Of a stretch of 64,000 nt of DNA, positions 38,688-48,088 are shown one piece after another (position 1 is the stretch's first letter; every line of letters begins with the position of its first letter). A program made the position numbers and the translations under genes. The DNA lies in assembly GCF_001190945.1 (NCBI RefSeq), contig NZ_CP011112.1, positions 496,001 through 560,000 of the forward strand. The letters run 5' to 3'. The notes under the pieces are model-generated. The model was given only the letters and a program-made list of their open reading frames with translations, ran no database searches and was not told the DNA's origin. Source of the stretch: Luteipulveratus mongoliensis. Its GTDB lineage: Bacteria > Actinomycetota > Actinomycetes > Actinomycetales > Dermatophilaceae.

Positions 38688-40403
38688 ATGGGACAGCGAA
38701 TGGAGAGACGACGTCGCCAAGGTGCGCGTCGTACGACCGGAGCCACGACACGGCAACGCGTCGGCATCGTGATGGCGGGCACGCTGCTCGTCGGGGGTGT
38801 CACCGCGGCGGTCGCCAACAACAACCAGGCGGATGCCGCCTCAGCGCACACCGCCGGCGCGCGGATGCCTGCCGACCTCGGCCCCGACAACTACCCGAAC
38901 GACCCGCCGCAGCCTGTGCGCGACCCCGTCTGCCGGCCGGGCAAGACCCAGCCGACCGGCGGTCTGACGCCGGGTGAGATCGAGGTGAAGTTCCCGACCG
39001 AGGCGAACTTCGACCCGTTTGCCGAGCCGAAGAAGGCGTCAGGGAGCGTGAGCGCCGCGATCATCGGGCAGGCGACTGTTGAGCCGGCCCAGATGGAGGG
39101 CGATGGCACCGAGACCCAGAAGGCGTCGATCTCGGTCGACGAGCGGCTGACGGCCGAGGGTGAGGTGCAGCTGCGCGATGTGGGCCTGAAGGGTGAGATC
39201 TACACCGGCAACAAGGTGACCTTCAGCGTGCAGAGCCAGGCCGGCCAGCTCTCGCAGAACCTCGCACCGCCACCCAACCCACTGGACCCCGGGTCCATGC
39301 CTGAGGGGACTGCGGTCGGGATGGACCAGCAGTACTACGACGGCGCAGGACTGACCGCGACCTACAAGGGGATCGTGGCGAGCTATGAGTACGCCGAGGG
39401 CGACGGTGTCACGACCTCCGTGACCAAGATGCCTGGTGGCAAGGTGCGCGTGCTCTACGGACCGGCGTCCTATGTCGCCAGCCCGACATTCCTCGGGATC
39501 GGCACCAAGGACTACAACATCGGCTACCTCGACAACCGCACCCTGACCGACAAGCACGTCGTGCAGGCGGAGTTCGACATCAACACTCCGGAGGGCAAGT
39601 CGGCGTACTACCGGATGGTCTTCGCGGGCCAAGCCCCGGAGGTCGATGGTCCGGGCGTGAGCAACGTCTCCGACGTGATGGGGCTGGAGTACGCCCGCCG
39701 CAACGGCATCCAGGTCCAGCTCGGCGACGCCAAGGGCAACATGCCCGAGAGCGGCGAGGACATGTCGTACATGGTCACGAAGTACAAGGACGGCCGGCAG
39801 ATCGACGATGTGAGCTATCGCATCGACGACAACACGATGGTCCGTCACGACGTCTACGCGCCCGATGGGGAGCGTGACCTCAACCAGTCGAACTACCAGC
39901 TGCGGCTCCGGAACGCCGACGCCAACGCCCTGCAGGCGTACAACAAGTTCTACGGCGGCAACGACATGACGCCGGTGACCAGCAACCAGAACATGGTGCT
40001 GGACCTGACGCCGTATGAGTTCGGCACGATGCGCTGGGACGCGCTGTCTGTCCTGCGCGACCGTGCGTCCAAGATCGGCGACTGGCCGAATGACCCTGAG
40101 CTGCAAGGGAGTCCGAACAACATCGACGTCCGAGACTGGATCGATCGGATGTACCGCGAAGGCAAGCGGGACCGCGTCGAGTCGCTCGCCTCGGACCCGG
40201 AGGCGCGGGACGCTCTGTGGGTGCACGACGCACCCAACGACATGGCGCTGCTGCGGATCATGTGGATCGGGCACGGTGGTGGCGGATGGTCACCGTTCAA
40301 CTCGCTCAACTGGTTGAACGACTGGAACACCGCCTACGCCAAGATCCACCAGACCGACACGCACAAGGGCGTCGGCAACGCCATCTGCATGGCGCCGGCG
40401 TAA
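38688..40403 (+). CDS. large orphan exported protein
   Basis: 571 aa, ATG 38688 with AGGGGAG upstream. Basic N-terminus and export helix (VGIVMAGTLLVGGVTAAVANN), then ~520 residues of hydrophilic, beta-rich sequence (TYKGIVASYEYAEGDGVTTS, YMVTKYKDGRQIDDVSYRIDD). The last 150 residues (LDLTPYEFGTMRWDALSVLRDRASKIGDWPN ... DWIDRMYREGKRDRVESLAS ... WNTAYAKIHQTDTHKGVGNAIC) are helical. Cysteines are few. I recognise no domain; it could be an adhesin, enzyme or toxin-like protein. It is divergent from a LuxR-type regulator and ends in a strong hairpin. Confidence 0.75.
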   Translation: MGQRMERRRRQGARRTTGATTRQRVGIVMAGTLLVGGVTAAVANNNQADAASAHTAGARMPADLGPDNYPNDPPQPVRDPVCRPGKTQPTGGLTPGEIEVKFPTEANFDPFAEPKKASGSVSAAIIGQATVEPAQMEGDGTETQKASISVDERLTAEGEVQLRDVGLKGEIYTGNKVTFSVQSQAGQLSQNLAPPPNPLDPGSMPEGTAVGMDQQYYDGAGLTATYKGIVASYEYAEGDGVTTSVTKMPGGKVRVLYGPASYVASPTFLGIGTKDYNIGYLDNRTLTDKHVVQAEFDINTPEGKSAYYRMVFAGQAPEVDGPGVSNVSDVMGLEYARRNGIQVQLGDAKGNMPESGEDMSYMVTKYKDGRQIDDVSYRIDDNTMVRHDVYAPDGERDLNQSNYQLRLRNADANALQAYNKFYGGNDMTPVTSNQNMVLDLTPYEFGTMRWDALSVLRDRASKIGDWPNDPELQGSPNNIDVRDWIDRMYREGKRDRVESLASDPEARDALWVHDAPNDMALLRIMWIGHGGGGWSPFNSLNWLNDWNTAYAKIHQTDTHKGVGNAICMAPA

Positions 40404-40422
40404 CAGAGATCAGCACGCAGAA

Positions 40423-40466
40423 CTGGCGGTCGTCACGGGAGACCTACCTCCCGTGGCGACCGCCAG
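40423..40466. terminator. bidirectional terminator
   Basis: Nineteen-base arms CTGGCGGTCGTCACGGGAG (40423-40441) and CTCCCGTGGCGACCGCCAG (40448-40466), one wobble pair. It lies between the orphan exoprotein and the convergent esterase. Confidence 0.85.
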
Positions 40467-40475
40467 TGTGCTGCC

Positions 40476-42086
40476 TCAGAGCGACTGCCAGAAGCCGCAC
40501 TGGTGCTCGCGGCCGAGGTCGACCGGACGTACCCCGCCCGCGCCGGTGCCGAGCGACTGGACGGTCGGCGTGGTCGTACGGAACGGGCGCCAGGTCGGCG
40601 TACCCGTGCCGTTGGGACTGCTGTGATGGGCGAATGTCGCCCAGTACGAGACCATTTGGTCGGACAAGGTGCGCTGAGCGTCGGTCTTGGGGCCGGGGAA
40701 CTGCGCGTCCTCGAAGAGGTACTGCAGCTCGCCCGCGTGGAAGGCGCCCATCGGGAAGCTCGGCGGCGGCGAGCCCTTTGCCCAGGGGGCGGTGGCGTCC
40801 GCGAACTCGAAGGCCCACGTCGGCACGTGCTTGCTGAGCGACTTGTCCGACGTGAGTGCTGGGCAGGAGAAGGCACGGTCGGTCCACACTGCAGCGAGCG
40901 CCTCGCTCGGGGAGTCGTACGCCGAGAGCGGGTAGCGCTGCATCACCCGCTCTGCCTTGTCCGGGCCGAGTACGGACCGCAGGTCGTTGCGGTAGTCGTC
41001 GGCGGTGGCGAGGTGCCCGGTGAAGGTCTCGATCGCTGCCACGAAGGTGCGGTGCTCGTCACGGGTGGTGCCGTGCATGACCGGTACCTTGTTGAAATGC
41101 CCGGCTGCCAACGCTTTTGGCGTACTGGTCGGGAGAAGCCCGCCACCGTACACCGGCCCGAAGCCCTGCCCGCCGCCCGACACAGTGAGCAGCTTTTCGG
41201 GTGACTTCTTGTAGAGGCAGCTCAGAACGGTTGCTGGATCGGTGCACTTGAGTTGTGTTGCGGCAGAGACACCTTCGCGCTCAGCGGTGGCTCGTGACCG
41301 CGGGAACCAGTTGCCCTCCGGGGTGTACGGCCACGCATCACCCTCGCTGCACGGACCGCTCTGCATGATGGCCTTGTTGAAGAGACCGGCCGAGCTCGGC
41401 GCAACCAGATGTGAGCAGGTGCTGACACTGCCGGCGGACTCGCCGACGAGCGTCACGTTGTTCGGGTCGCCACCAAAAGCCTTGGCATTCTTACGAACCC
41501 AGCGGAGTGCGGCCTGCTGGTCCTCAAGGCCGAAGTTGCCTGCGGTCGGTCCGAGGGCGGGGTGGTCGAGGAATCCGAAGATCCCGAGCCGGTAGTTCGG
41601 TGTGACGACGACGAGGTCGCCCTGGCTGGCCATCTTCTTCGCTCCGTAGAGCGCGCCCGATCCGGAGTAGTAGCCGCCGCCATGGACGAAGACCATCACT
41701 GGGCGAGGCTTGGCGCTCGACCTGCGGGGCGTTGTCACGTTGAGGAACAGGCAGTCCTCGTCGACGCTGCTTGGATCGCCGAGGAAGCCGGCGGTCTGCG
41801 GACAGCTGGCGCCGGCGTGCGTGGCGTTCCGAGTGCCGTGCCACGGCGTGACCGGAGCCGGGGAGTGCCAGCGACGAGCACCCTTCGGTGGAGCGGCGTA
41901 CGGAATGCCTTGGAAGACAAGGGTATTCGTGTCGACCGTGCCGCGGACCTTGCCGGCGTCGGTGCGTACGACTGATCCCTGACCAGGCGACGTGTTCGCG
42001 GCAACAGCCGGTCCGGCGACGCTGATGGTGGCGAGGGCGACGGCTGCGGTGAGTGCGACCCGTGCGGTGGTCTGGTGCTGCGTCAT
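40476..42086 (-). CDS. secreted type-B carboxylesterase
   Basis: 536 aa; ATG 42086 with AAGGGAG upstream. Signal peptide (VALTAAVALATISVAGPAVAA). Type-B hallmarks: EDCLFLNV, oxyanion region FVHGGGYYSGSG, and the nucleophile elbow GESAGS with Ser217. Downstream DEHRTF may supply the acid and FHAGELQYLF the histidine. Hydrolyses carboxylic esters; substrate unknown. Transcribed alone. Confidence 0.9.
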   Translation of the reverse strand: MTQHQTTARVALTAAVALATISVAGPAVAANTSPGQGSVVRTDAGKVRGTVDTNTLVFQGIPYAAPPKGARRWHSPAPVTPWHGTRNATHAGASCPQTAGFLGDPSSVDEDCLFLNVTTPRRSSAKPRPVMVFVHGGGYYSGSGALYGAKKMASQGDLVVVTPNYRLGIFGFLDHPALGPTAGNFGLEDQQAALRWVRKNAKAFGGDPNNVTLVGESAGSVSTCSHLVAPSSAGLFNKAIMQSGPCSEGDAWPYTPEGNWFPRSRATAEREGVSAATQLKCTDPATVLSCLYKKSPEKLLTVSGGGQGFGPVYGGGLLPTSTPKALAAGHFNKVPVMHGTTRDEHRTFVAAIETFTGHLATADDYRNDLRSVLGPDKAERVMQRYPLSAYDSPSEALAAVWTDRAFSCPALTSDKSLSKHVPTWAFEFADATAPWAKGSPPPSFPMGAFHAGELQYLFEDAQFPGPKTDAQRTLSDQMVSYWATFAHHSSPNGTGTPTWRPFRTTTPTVQSLGTGAGGVRPVDLGREHQCGFWQSL

Positions 42087-42381
42087 GACGATGACTCCCT
42101 TGTCGTTGAGCGATGTCTCCATGCTTCAGCGACGAGAGGGTCTTGGCATTGGGCCCACTACCCGAGTCGAGGTGGGTCTAGACCCCCGAACTCAGAACCC
42201 GTAGGGCGGGAGTCGGAGGCAGGCAGGCGGGTGGGAGGTTGATATGCGGGTTGGTCGGTGAGGGTTGACCGTGACGTTCTTGCCGGCCCGTCGCAGGTGC
42301 CCTGTGTGCTGTACCAGCCACCACTCGCCGAGGCGGACGCCTGTTTGCGGTCGCGAGGGACGCTCGGGTTAGGGTCCGCCC

Positions 42382-43407
42382 ATGAACTTGCCGCGGCTGG
42401 GGGCCGCGCTCCTTGGATGCCTGCTGGCACTGACTGCCTGCAGCTCCGACCCCACACCCGAACGCCGCACTCCGGCACCGGCGACGAGGACGGCAACACC
42501 GAAGACTGCTGCGCCCGTGGCTGCGGCGCCTCCGAAGGCGGTCCACGGAGGCGACTGCACCACGATGCCGCCGCCGCTCGGCCCAGCTCCCGCCGAGACG
42601 TTCAACACGCTTCCCGCGCCGGGCCCGATCAAGCAGGTCACGGCTGGGTCTCCGGCCGCCGCCCTCCTGAAAAGGGACGCGCTCGGCTGGCTGGCGCGTC
42701 CTGGGATGAAGTACACGGAGCTGGGTCCGATCGTGCTCGTGGGCGACGTGTCGGACCAGGTGCTGCAGCGCTCCGCGGCCGACCTGCGCAAGAGCATCGA
42801 TGTCACTACGCGGGTCTACGGCGATGCGATCCCGCTGGAGCCACGCCGTCTGGTGCTCGTGCCGGCATCGGCCCGTGACTTCGGGCGTGCGGCCCGGGAC
42901 AGTCCACGCGGTTGGCTCGGCTTCATGCAGTACTCCGACCAGACCACCTACATCGGCATCGGGCCCGACACCCGCAGTGGGTCTCCGTACGTGGGAGAAC
43001 GACCTTCCTCGGTCATGACGCACGAGCTGATGCACCTGACCACGGTGTCGTACGCCTACAGCGACATGCCAGCCTGGCTCACCGAGGGTTATGCGGAGAT
43101 CGCTGCCGAGGTTCAGGATCCGAGAGTGCGCCAGGAGAACGACCGGACCATCCGCGGGGCCCGCCTGCGGATCCCGGACGAGGACGCGTTGTACGGCGAT
43201 GAGCCCGGGTTGCCCTACGCGCTGAGCGCGTCGTTCGTGCGTTACCTCTGCAGCATCAAGGGCTCGCGACAGCTGGGCACCTTCGTCCGCAACGTCACGA
43301 ACCGAGCGTGGCAGATCGACACGTTCGCCAAGAACACGTACGGCCACACCATCGATGAGCTGGTGCCAGGTTGGAAGGCGTGGGTCGCGCGGACCAACAA
43401 GCGCTGA
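42382..43407 (+). CDS. lipoprotein with HExxH metallopeptidase-like domain
   Basis: 341 aa. Lipobox LTAC in the signal peptide (MNLPRLGAALLGCLLALTACSS). After a Pro/Thr-rich linker comes a peptidase-MA-like domain: VMTHELMHLTTVSY with HExxH, and DMPAWLTEGYAEIAAEV with the third ligand glutamate. ATG 42382 has no ribosome site, but TAGGGT ends six bases before it, so the mRNA is probably leaderless. Zinc peptidase activity is likely but not proven. Confidence 0.8.
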   Translation: MNLPRLGAALLGCLLALTACSSDPTPERRTPAPATRTATPKTAAPVAAAPPKAVHGGDCTTMPPPLGPAPAETFNTLPAPGPIKQVTAGSPAAALLKRDALGWLARPGMKYTELGPIVLVGDVSDQVLQRSAADLRKSIDVTTRVYGDAIPLEPRRLVLVPASARDFGRAARDSPRGWLGFMQYSDQTTYIGIGPDTRSGSPYVGERPSSVMTHELMHLTTVSYAYSDMPAWLTEGYAEIAAEVQDPRVRQENDRTIRGARLRIPDEDALYGDEPGLPYALSASFVRYLCSIKGSRQLGTFVRNVTNRAWQIDTFAKNTYGHTIDELVPGWKAWVARTNKR

Positions 43408-43422
43408 ATCCGATGGTGCGAC

Positions 43423-43491
43423 AAGCGAGTACGACGGAGCCCGGCTCTCCCAGGGAGGGCCGGGCTTCGTCGTACAGGCTGGGATCAGCGG
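43423..43491 (+). repeat. direct repeat A (69 bp) containing a hairpin
   Basis: Near-identical to 48089-48156 in the same orientation; about seven differences, one of them a one-base insertion. It ends in ATCAGCGG, which in copy B is the last codons and stop of ino1. Confidence 0.85.
43429..43475. terminator. hairpin terminator in repeat A
   Basis: Arms 43429-43450 and 43454-43475, starting GTACGACGGAGCCCGGC, with two wobble pairs. It lies between the convergent lipoprotein gene and the 172-aa secreted-protein gene. Confidence 0.8.
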
Positions 43492-43501
43492 ATCAGACCC
43501 G

Positions 43502-44020
43502 CTAGTTCGGGTTGGTGAAGGTCCTGCTGAAGTCCACCGAGGTCGCGGGGTTGCCCGCGTTACTGATCCGCGACCTGCACGTGGAGTCGCTCTCGGTGTT
43601 GCGGCACTCGGCCAGGACGAGTCGGACACTGCCGCCCGCCGTCAGCCGGATCGACCGCGGCGAGATACTCCCATCGCCACAACCGGTGTCGTCGGAGATC
43701 AGGCGCCGCCAACCGGAGTCGTTGTCGATCTGGACGAAGAGGACGGCGTCCGCACTGTCGCCGCCGCCGTGGCTGTCGCACCAGTCGGCCAGCGCGGTGA
43801 TCTTGATGATGGCGGTGAGATGGTCGGGGAAGCTCACGGAGCCCCCGGAGTAGGCCGCTCCGTCGGTGGTGCCGCCGCGGAGGGTCTTCAGCTCGTAGCC
43901 ACCGCCGCTGGCCAGCGCCGACGGCGTGCTGCCCACGATCGATCCGGTCAGGGCCAGGGCGGCTGCGCCCACCATCAAGTACGTACGTCGGGCCATCGTG
44001 ATCACAGATTCCTTGCTCAT
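43502..44020 (-). CDS. small secreted protein of unknown function
   Basis: 172 aa from ATG 44020 (a shorter start at 43996 or GTG 44005 is possible; ribosome sites are weak). Signal peptide MARRTYLMVGAAALALTGSIVGSTPSALA, then a mature domain with four cysteines (WCDSHGGG, TGCGDGS, AECRNTES, STCRSRI) and VQIDNDSGWRRL. I do not recognise a family. It lies between the direct repeat and a micro-gene downstream of the SARP-type regulator. Confidence 0.65.
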   Translation of the reverse strand: MSKESVITMARRTYLMVGAAALALTGSIVGSTPSALASGGGYELKTLRGGTTDGAAYSGGSVSFPDHLTAIIKITALADWCDSHGGGDSADAVLFVQIDNDSGWRRLISDDTGCGDGSISPRSIRLTAGGSVRLVLAECRNTESDSTCRSRISNAGNPATSVDFSRTFTNPN

Positions 44021-44118
44021 CGGTGCATGAAGCGGACCCGGTCGGGACCTGGAGTGATCGTGGAAGGCGGCCCTACTCAACCGCTAACTGCTCGACGATG
44101 GCCCGACCGGGTCGCCGC

Positions 44119-44280
44119 TCACACGGGGTCTGGCTTCGGGTCCGAGCACCCACCGCCGCACCACCGGCTTGCCACGATCGGCGAGTGGGAGCCGTCAGTG
44201 GACGCCGAAGCGAAGGTGTGGGCCGCTTGTAGGCCACCCCCGACCGCTGCCACGAGAAGCGCTGCTGCAAGAACCTTCAT
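44119..44280 (-). CDS. 53-aa secreted peptide
   Basis: ATG 44280 to TGA 44119. AAGGGG lies seven bases before the start. The N-terminus MKVLAAALLVAAVGGGLQAA is a clear signal peptide; the rest contains WCGGGC and ends DPKPDPV. If cut after ASA, a mature peptide of about 27-28 residues with two cysteines results. It is 148 bp downstream of the SARP-type regulator on the same strand. No known family; a signalling or antimicrobial peptide is possible but unproven. Confidence 0.6.
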   Translation of the reverse strand: MKVLAAALLVAAVGGGLQAAHTFASASTDGSHSPIVASRWCGGGCSDPKPDPV

Positions 44281-44428
44281 CTGGTGTCCCCTTCTTCATT
44301 CACATCCGAGCCGCCGCATTGGCGCTCGACCTGATGCCTTTGTGACGTGTTGGAGCGGGCTCAACGTTGCTCCCCACGATGAGTGCGCCTTCAGAGGCTC
44401 GCATCGACGGCGGCTAGGCGGTGACGTT

Positions 44429-47386
44429 TTATGGGGATGGCAACCGCAGCGTTGCCTTTTCGAGTCCGAGCTGTCGCAGGATCTGAGCGACCTGTTGGGT
44501 GTCGGATGCCGCGCCGGGGTCGCCTTGCGCGTGCCGAAGACGGGCCGAACGAGCGAGGTCCCGCGCCAGCTCGAGCGTGTTGGGGCTACGTCTGCGAGCC
44601 GTCAGCAGAGCCGTCAGGGATTCCTCGGCGGACGCCCAGTTGCCTTCTGCGAGCAGTAGATCCACGCGGAGTCGCAGAGCGTCCAGGTTGATGCCCGCGC
44701 CGGCATGGCGATCCAGCACCGGACTGTTGTGCTCCAAGCTGCGCCAGGCTGCGGCGACATCGCCCTTGCGGTTCAACAAAGTGGCTCGTCGCAGACCGCA
44801 GGTCGCCTGACCGTATTCGTCCCCGATCGCGACGGCGATGGCGTGGGCCTCCTCGATGTCCTTGGCGGCATCCTGCAGCCTGCCGATCTCGATCAAGCAG
44901 TCGGTGTGGGCAACCAGCCAGACTGCGACCGACCGTGACGCGCCCAGCCTGCGCTCGCTGCGGATCACCTCGGCCAGCAGGGGCTCGGCCTCCGACGGGT
45001 GTCCCGTCTCGAGATGGACCATGGCCAGGCGCCCGCGTGCTTCCGCCACTGCACCCGGGTCGTTCAACGCAGCCGCGGCATCGGCCGCTCGAATCAGGAA
45101 GCTCGTCGCCTCCTCGAAGCGGTTCACGAAGCTGGCGGCACTGCCACAGCGGGCGAGTGCGAGCTGTACACCGATCGGATCTCCATGCTCGGTCGCGGCC
45201 GTCAGGAGCTGCTGCGCAACCGGCGCAAGCTCGGTGTCGCGCCCACGCTGGGCCAAGACTGCGAACAGCCCGCGCAGGAGCCGCTCCCGAAGCAGCGTTC
45301 GTAGGGGCAACGCCAGGCACTTTCGCAGCATTGCCTCACGCTCGACGTCGAAGGCCTTAACGGTGAGAAAACCATTGGTACGCAACGCAATTGAGGCGGC
45401 GAGGTCGTACTCCTCGAGGGCGATGGCTCGATCGACAGCATCGAGCAGGCTGCCGTACTCGACCTGGAACCAGTCGTAGGCGTGCTCGCGCCCACCGATG
45501 ACGCCATCGATGGCAGTGGCTGGCGGCAGTCCGTGAACCGTGTCCATGCCATGATCCAGCTGCTCGTCGCAGAAGGCCGCGAGCCCATGCCACCCGCGGA
45601 GCGCTGTGACCTGTCGCTCTCGTACGGCCGTGGTCGACCAGCGTGCCCGCGCCCGCTCGCTCGCGAACTCCGCGACGAGCCGGTGCATGCGGAGCCGGGG
45701 TCGGCCGGTCCGATCGCGGCCGTCCGGTTCGACGAAGTGGACGTTGATGAGTTCTTCGAGCGCGGGAAGACTGCGGTTCTCGGGACTTGCGATGTCGGCC
45801 AGCCACCGTGGCCAGGACTGCCCTGCAGTGAGCCCGAGGGCGCACAGGAGGTCCTGCGCACCCACACTGAGCCCGTTGTCGTACGACGTGGACAGCGCGG
45901 CGCGTACATCGAGATCTCCGAGCGCGAAGCCGTCGAGGTGGTCGTGCTCCTGTCTGAACTGGGCCAGCATCTCGGCGATGTCGACGTGTGTGCTCACGGC
46001 CAGACGCGCACCGGCCACACACAACGCGAGCGGCAGGCCACTGCACAGCTCGGCCGCGGCGTACGCCTGCTCACGCGTGATGTCATCGCGGGTGCTGGAG
46101 GCGATCAGGAGGTTCGCCGCGTCCTGCGGGCCGAGGGCGCCGATGGTCCGTGCCCGGGCATGAGTAGCCAGACCGGACAGGCGCCTGCGTGAGGTGACCA
46201 GGGCTGCGCACCCGGCCGCGGCCGGCAGCAGCGGGCGCACCTGTGCCTCGGCACCCGCGTCGTCCAGGACGACGAGGGCGGGGGAGTCGGCGATGGTGCT
46301 GCGGTACAACGTCAGACGTTCGTCAGGGTTGTCGGGTACGTGGTCCGCAGGTGTGCCGAGGGACCGAAGAAAGCGTGCAGCGATCTCGTGCGGGACAAGG
46401 GGATGGGCGCTCGAGCCGCGCAAGTCGGCGAACAGGACGCCACCACGAAAACGTCCCTCGACTCTGTGCGCAGCCGCGACGGCAAGGCTGGTCTTGCCGG
46501 CGCCACCGATGCCGGTCAGTGCCACGACGACCGGCTCGGTCGTTGGCACCAGCTCGTGCTCGAGCTGGTCGAGGAGCTCGTCGCGGCCGAACAGATAGGG
46601 CGCAGGGGGCACCTCAAGCGGCCGAGGGCGGGGAGGAGACGACCATCGGGGCGGCAGGTCCGACCCGTCCAGAAGGCGCTGATGAAGCAGCCTCAGACCG
46701 GCGCCGGGCTCAATGCCGAGTTCGTCCACCATCGTCCGGCGGATCGCCTGGTAGCCCTCCAACGCCTCGGTACGTCGGCCGCTTGCCGCCAGGGCCCGCA
46801 GGCGGTGCTCGTGCAGTCCCTCGCGGTAAGGCGATGCGACGATCAACGGACCAGCTGCCTCGATGACCTCCTCGTGCCGGCCGAGCTCGAAGAGGCAGTC
46901 GAGCCATGCCTCCGCCACGGCGACCCGCTCGTCCATGAGGGACGCACGCAGGTTGTCTGCCCACTCGCCAGTGACGTCCTCCATGGCGGCACCCCGCCAC
47001 AGCGCCAAGGCGGAGGCGAAGCAAGGCTCGGCCTCGTCGTATCGGCCGTTCAGCAAGGCGTCGCGCCCACGACCAGCGTGGCGACGAAACTCAAGGACGT
47101 CGAGCTGGTGCTCTCCCAACCGCAGCTCGTATCCCATGGGGCGGGTCACGATCAGCTCGTCACAGCCGTGCTGCACCCGGCGCCGAAGACTCGCGATGAC
47201 GTTGTGCAGCTGTTGGCGTGCGGTGCGCGGCGGGTCGGACCACAACATGTCGATGAGTCGATCGGTCGAGGTGAGGCGATCGCTGCGCAGGAGCAGGTAC
47301 GCCAGCGCAAGGCGCTCGCGCCGACCGAGCTCGATGGCCTGGTCGGCCGACTGAGCCGTGACCGGACCCAGGAGACAGAACCGCAC
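44429..47386 (-). CDS. AfsR/SARP-family transcriptional regulator (BTAD, NB-ARC, TPR)
   Basis: 985 aa. Residues 1-90 form an OmpR-like winged helix (MRFCLLGPVTAQSADQ ... RPMGYELRL); 95-245 form the BTAD domain; the STAND ATPase has P-loop GIGGAGKTS at 292-300, VVLDDA and LVTSRRR; a helical TPR-like C-terminus follows. Such proteins activate secondary-metabolite or developmental genes. GTG 47386 lacks a good ribosome site; CACAAT ends five bases before it, so it may be leaderless. It is flanked on both sides by genes for small secreted proteins and no biosynthetic cluster is present. Confidence 0.92.
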   Translation of the reverse strand: MRFCLLGPVTAQSADQAIELGRRERLALAYLLLRSDRLTSTDRLIDMLWSDPPRTARQQLHNVIASLRRRVQHGCDELIVTRPMGYELRLGEHQLDVLEFRRHAGRGRDALLNGRYDEAEPCFASALALWRGAAMEDVTGEWADNLRASLMDERVAVAEAWLDCLFELGRHEEVIEAAGPLIVASPYREGLHEHRLRALAASGRRTEALEGYQAIRRTMVDELGIEPGAGLRLLHQRLLDGSDLPPRWSSPPRPRPLEVPPAPYLFGRDELLDQLEHELVPTTEPVVVALTGIGGAGKTSLAVAAAHRVEGRFRGGVLFADLRGSSAHPLVPHEIAARFLRSLGTPADHVPDNPDERLTLYRSTIADSPALVVLDDAGAEAQVRPLLPAAAGCAALVTSRRRLSGLATHARARTIGALGPQDAANLLIASSTRDDITREQAYAAAELCSGLPLALCVAGARLAVSTHVDIAEMLAQFRQEHDHLDGFALGDLDVRAALSTSYDNGLSVGAQDLLCALGLTAGQSWPRWLADIASPENRSLPALEELINVHFVEPDGRDRTGRPRLRMHRLVAEFASERARARWSTTAVRERQVTALRGWHGLAAFCDEQLDHGMDTVHGLPPATAIDGVIGGREHAYDWFQVEYGSLLDAVDRAIALEEYDLAASIALRTNGFLTVKAFDVEREAMLRKCLALPLRTLLRERLLRGLFAVLAQRGRDTELAPVAQQLLTAATEHGDPIGVQLALARCGSAASFVNRFEEATSFLIRAADAAAALNDPGAVAEARGRLAMVHLETGHPSEAEPLLAEVIRSERRLGASRSVAVWLVAHTDCLIEIGRLQDAAKDIEEAHAIAVAIGDEYGQATCGLRRATLLNRKGDVAAAWRSLEHNSPVLDRHAGAGINLDALRLRVDLLLAEGNWASAEESLTALLTARRRSPNTLELARDLARSARLRHAQGDPGAASDTQQVAQILRQLGLEKATLRLPSP

Positions 47387-47456
47387 GCCTCATTGTGGCG
47401 TCTCCCAGGCTGGGCAGCGGACGCCTTCAGCTAGCGGGCCAGCACATCAGGATGAC

Positions 47457-47903
47457 TCACGTCCAAGGGGTCACCTGGACCGGAGTCAAGGTGGCCAGGC
47501 CGCCATTCCAGAAGTTGCCGCTCACCCGGGCTCGAGTGTCGACGCTCAGGGTGTCCGTCGGACGTGATGTGAAGTCCCGACCGTCGTTCACCGTCTTGAG
47601 CCCGTGCATCACCCAGTCGCGGGTCTGGATCGCGATCTGCAACCCGAACGCTTCGTTGCCTTGGTACAGGTGGACGTGGGCCCAGTTGCGCTTGGCCGAA
47701 TTGCACCAGCCCCAGTACTGCGTGATGGTGCCGATTCGCCAGGTCTGTGACCCAACGCCGTACATGATCGGGGCACTGTTGATGAGCTGTGGGCTGGCGC
47801 ATCCGACCGGGATCTTCTGGGCACTGGCGGACGGCGCGGTCGCGACCGTTCCTGCCAGCACCAGTCCTGCGACGGCGGCGACAGTCGCGAAGGTGTGTTT
47901 CAT
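47457..47903 (-). CDS. small secreted protein
   Basis: 148 aa; ATG 47903 is six bases after GAGGAG. Signal peptide (HTFATVAAVAGLVLAGTVATAPSASA), mature part with two cysteines (VGCASPQ, YWGWCNSAKRNWAHVHLYQ). The CxxxxRNWAxVxL pattern recalls DUF2690-like secreted proteins, a weak resemblance. It is immediately upstream (70 bp) of the SARP-type regulator on the same strand. Confidence 0.68.
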   Translation of the reverse strand: MKHTFATVAAVAGLVLAGTVATAPSASAQKIPVGCASPQLINSAPIMYGVGSQTWRIGTITQYWGWCNSAKRNWAHVHLYQGNEAFGLQIAIQTRDWVMHGLKTVNDGRDFTSRPTDTLSVDTRARVSGNFWNGGLATLTPVQVTPWT

Positions 47904-48088
47904 GGTCATCTCCTCCTCAGGTGACGTGGTGCCGAACACCGTGGCGGGCGCCGCTAATGAACCGCTAACTGCGGCGCCGTCCAGACTGCGTCGATCAGCC
48001 GGGCCATGATGTCGAGGCGGCTGGGTCAGGAGGACCAGTTGGAAGGCGGAGGTCGCACGGACCAAGAGGCTGAATCTGCTTGTACGAG

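Noticed and set aside
46340..47434. Open frame opposite the SARP-type regulator
   Set aside because: The minus strand has a full regulator with all expected motifs; the antisense translation has none.
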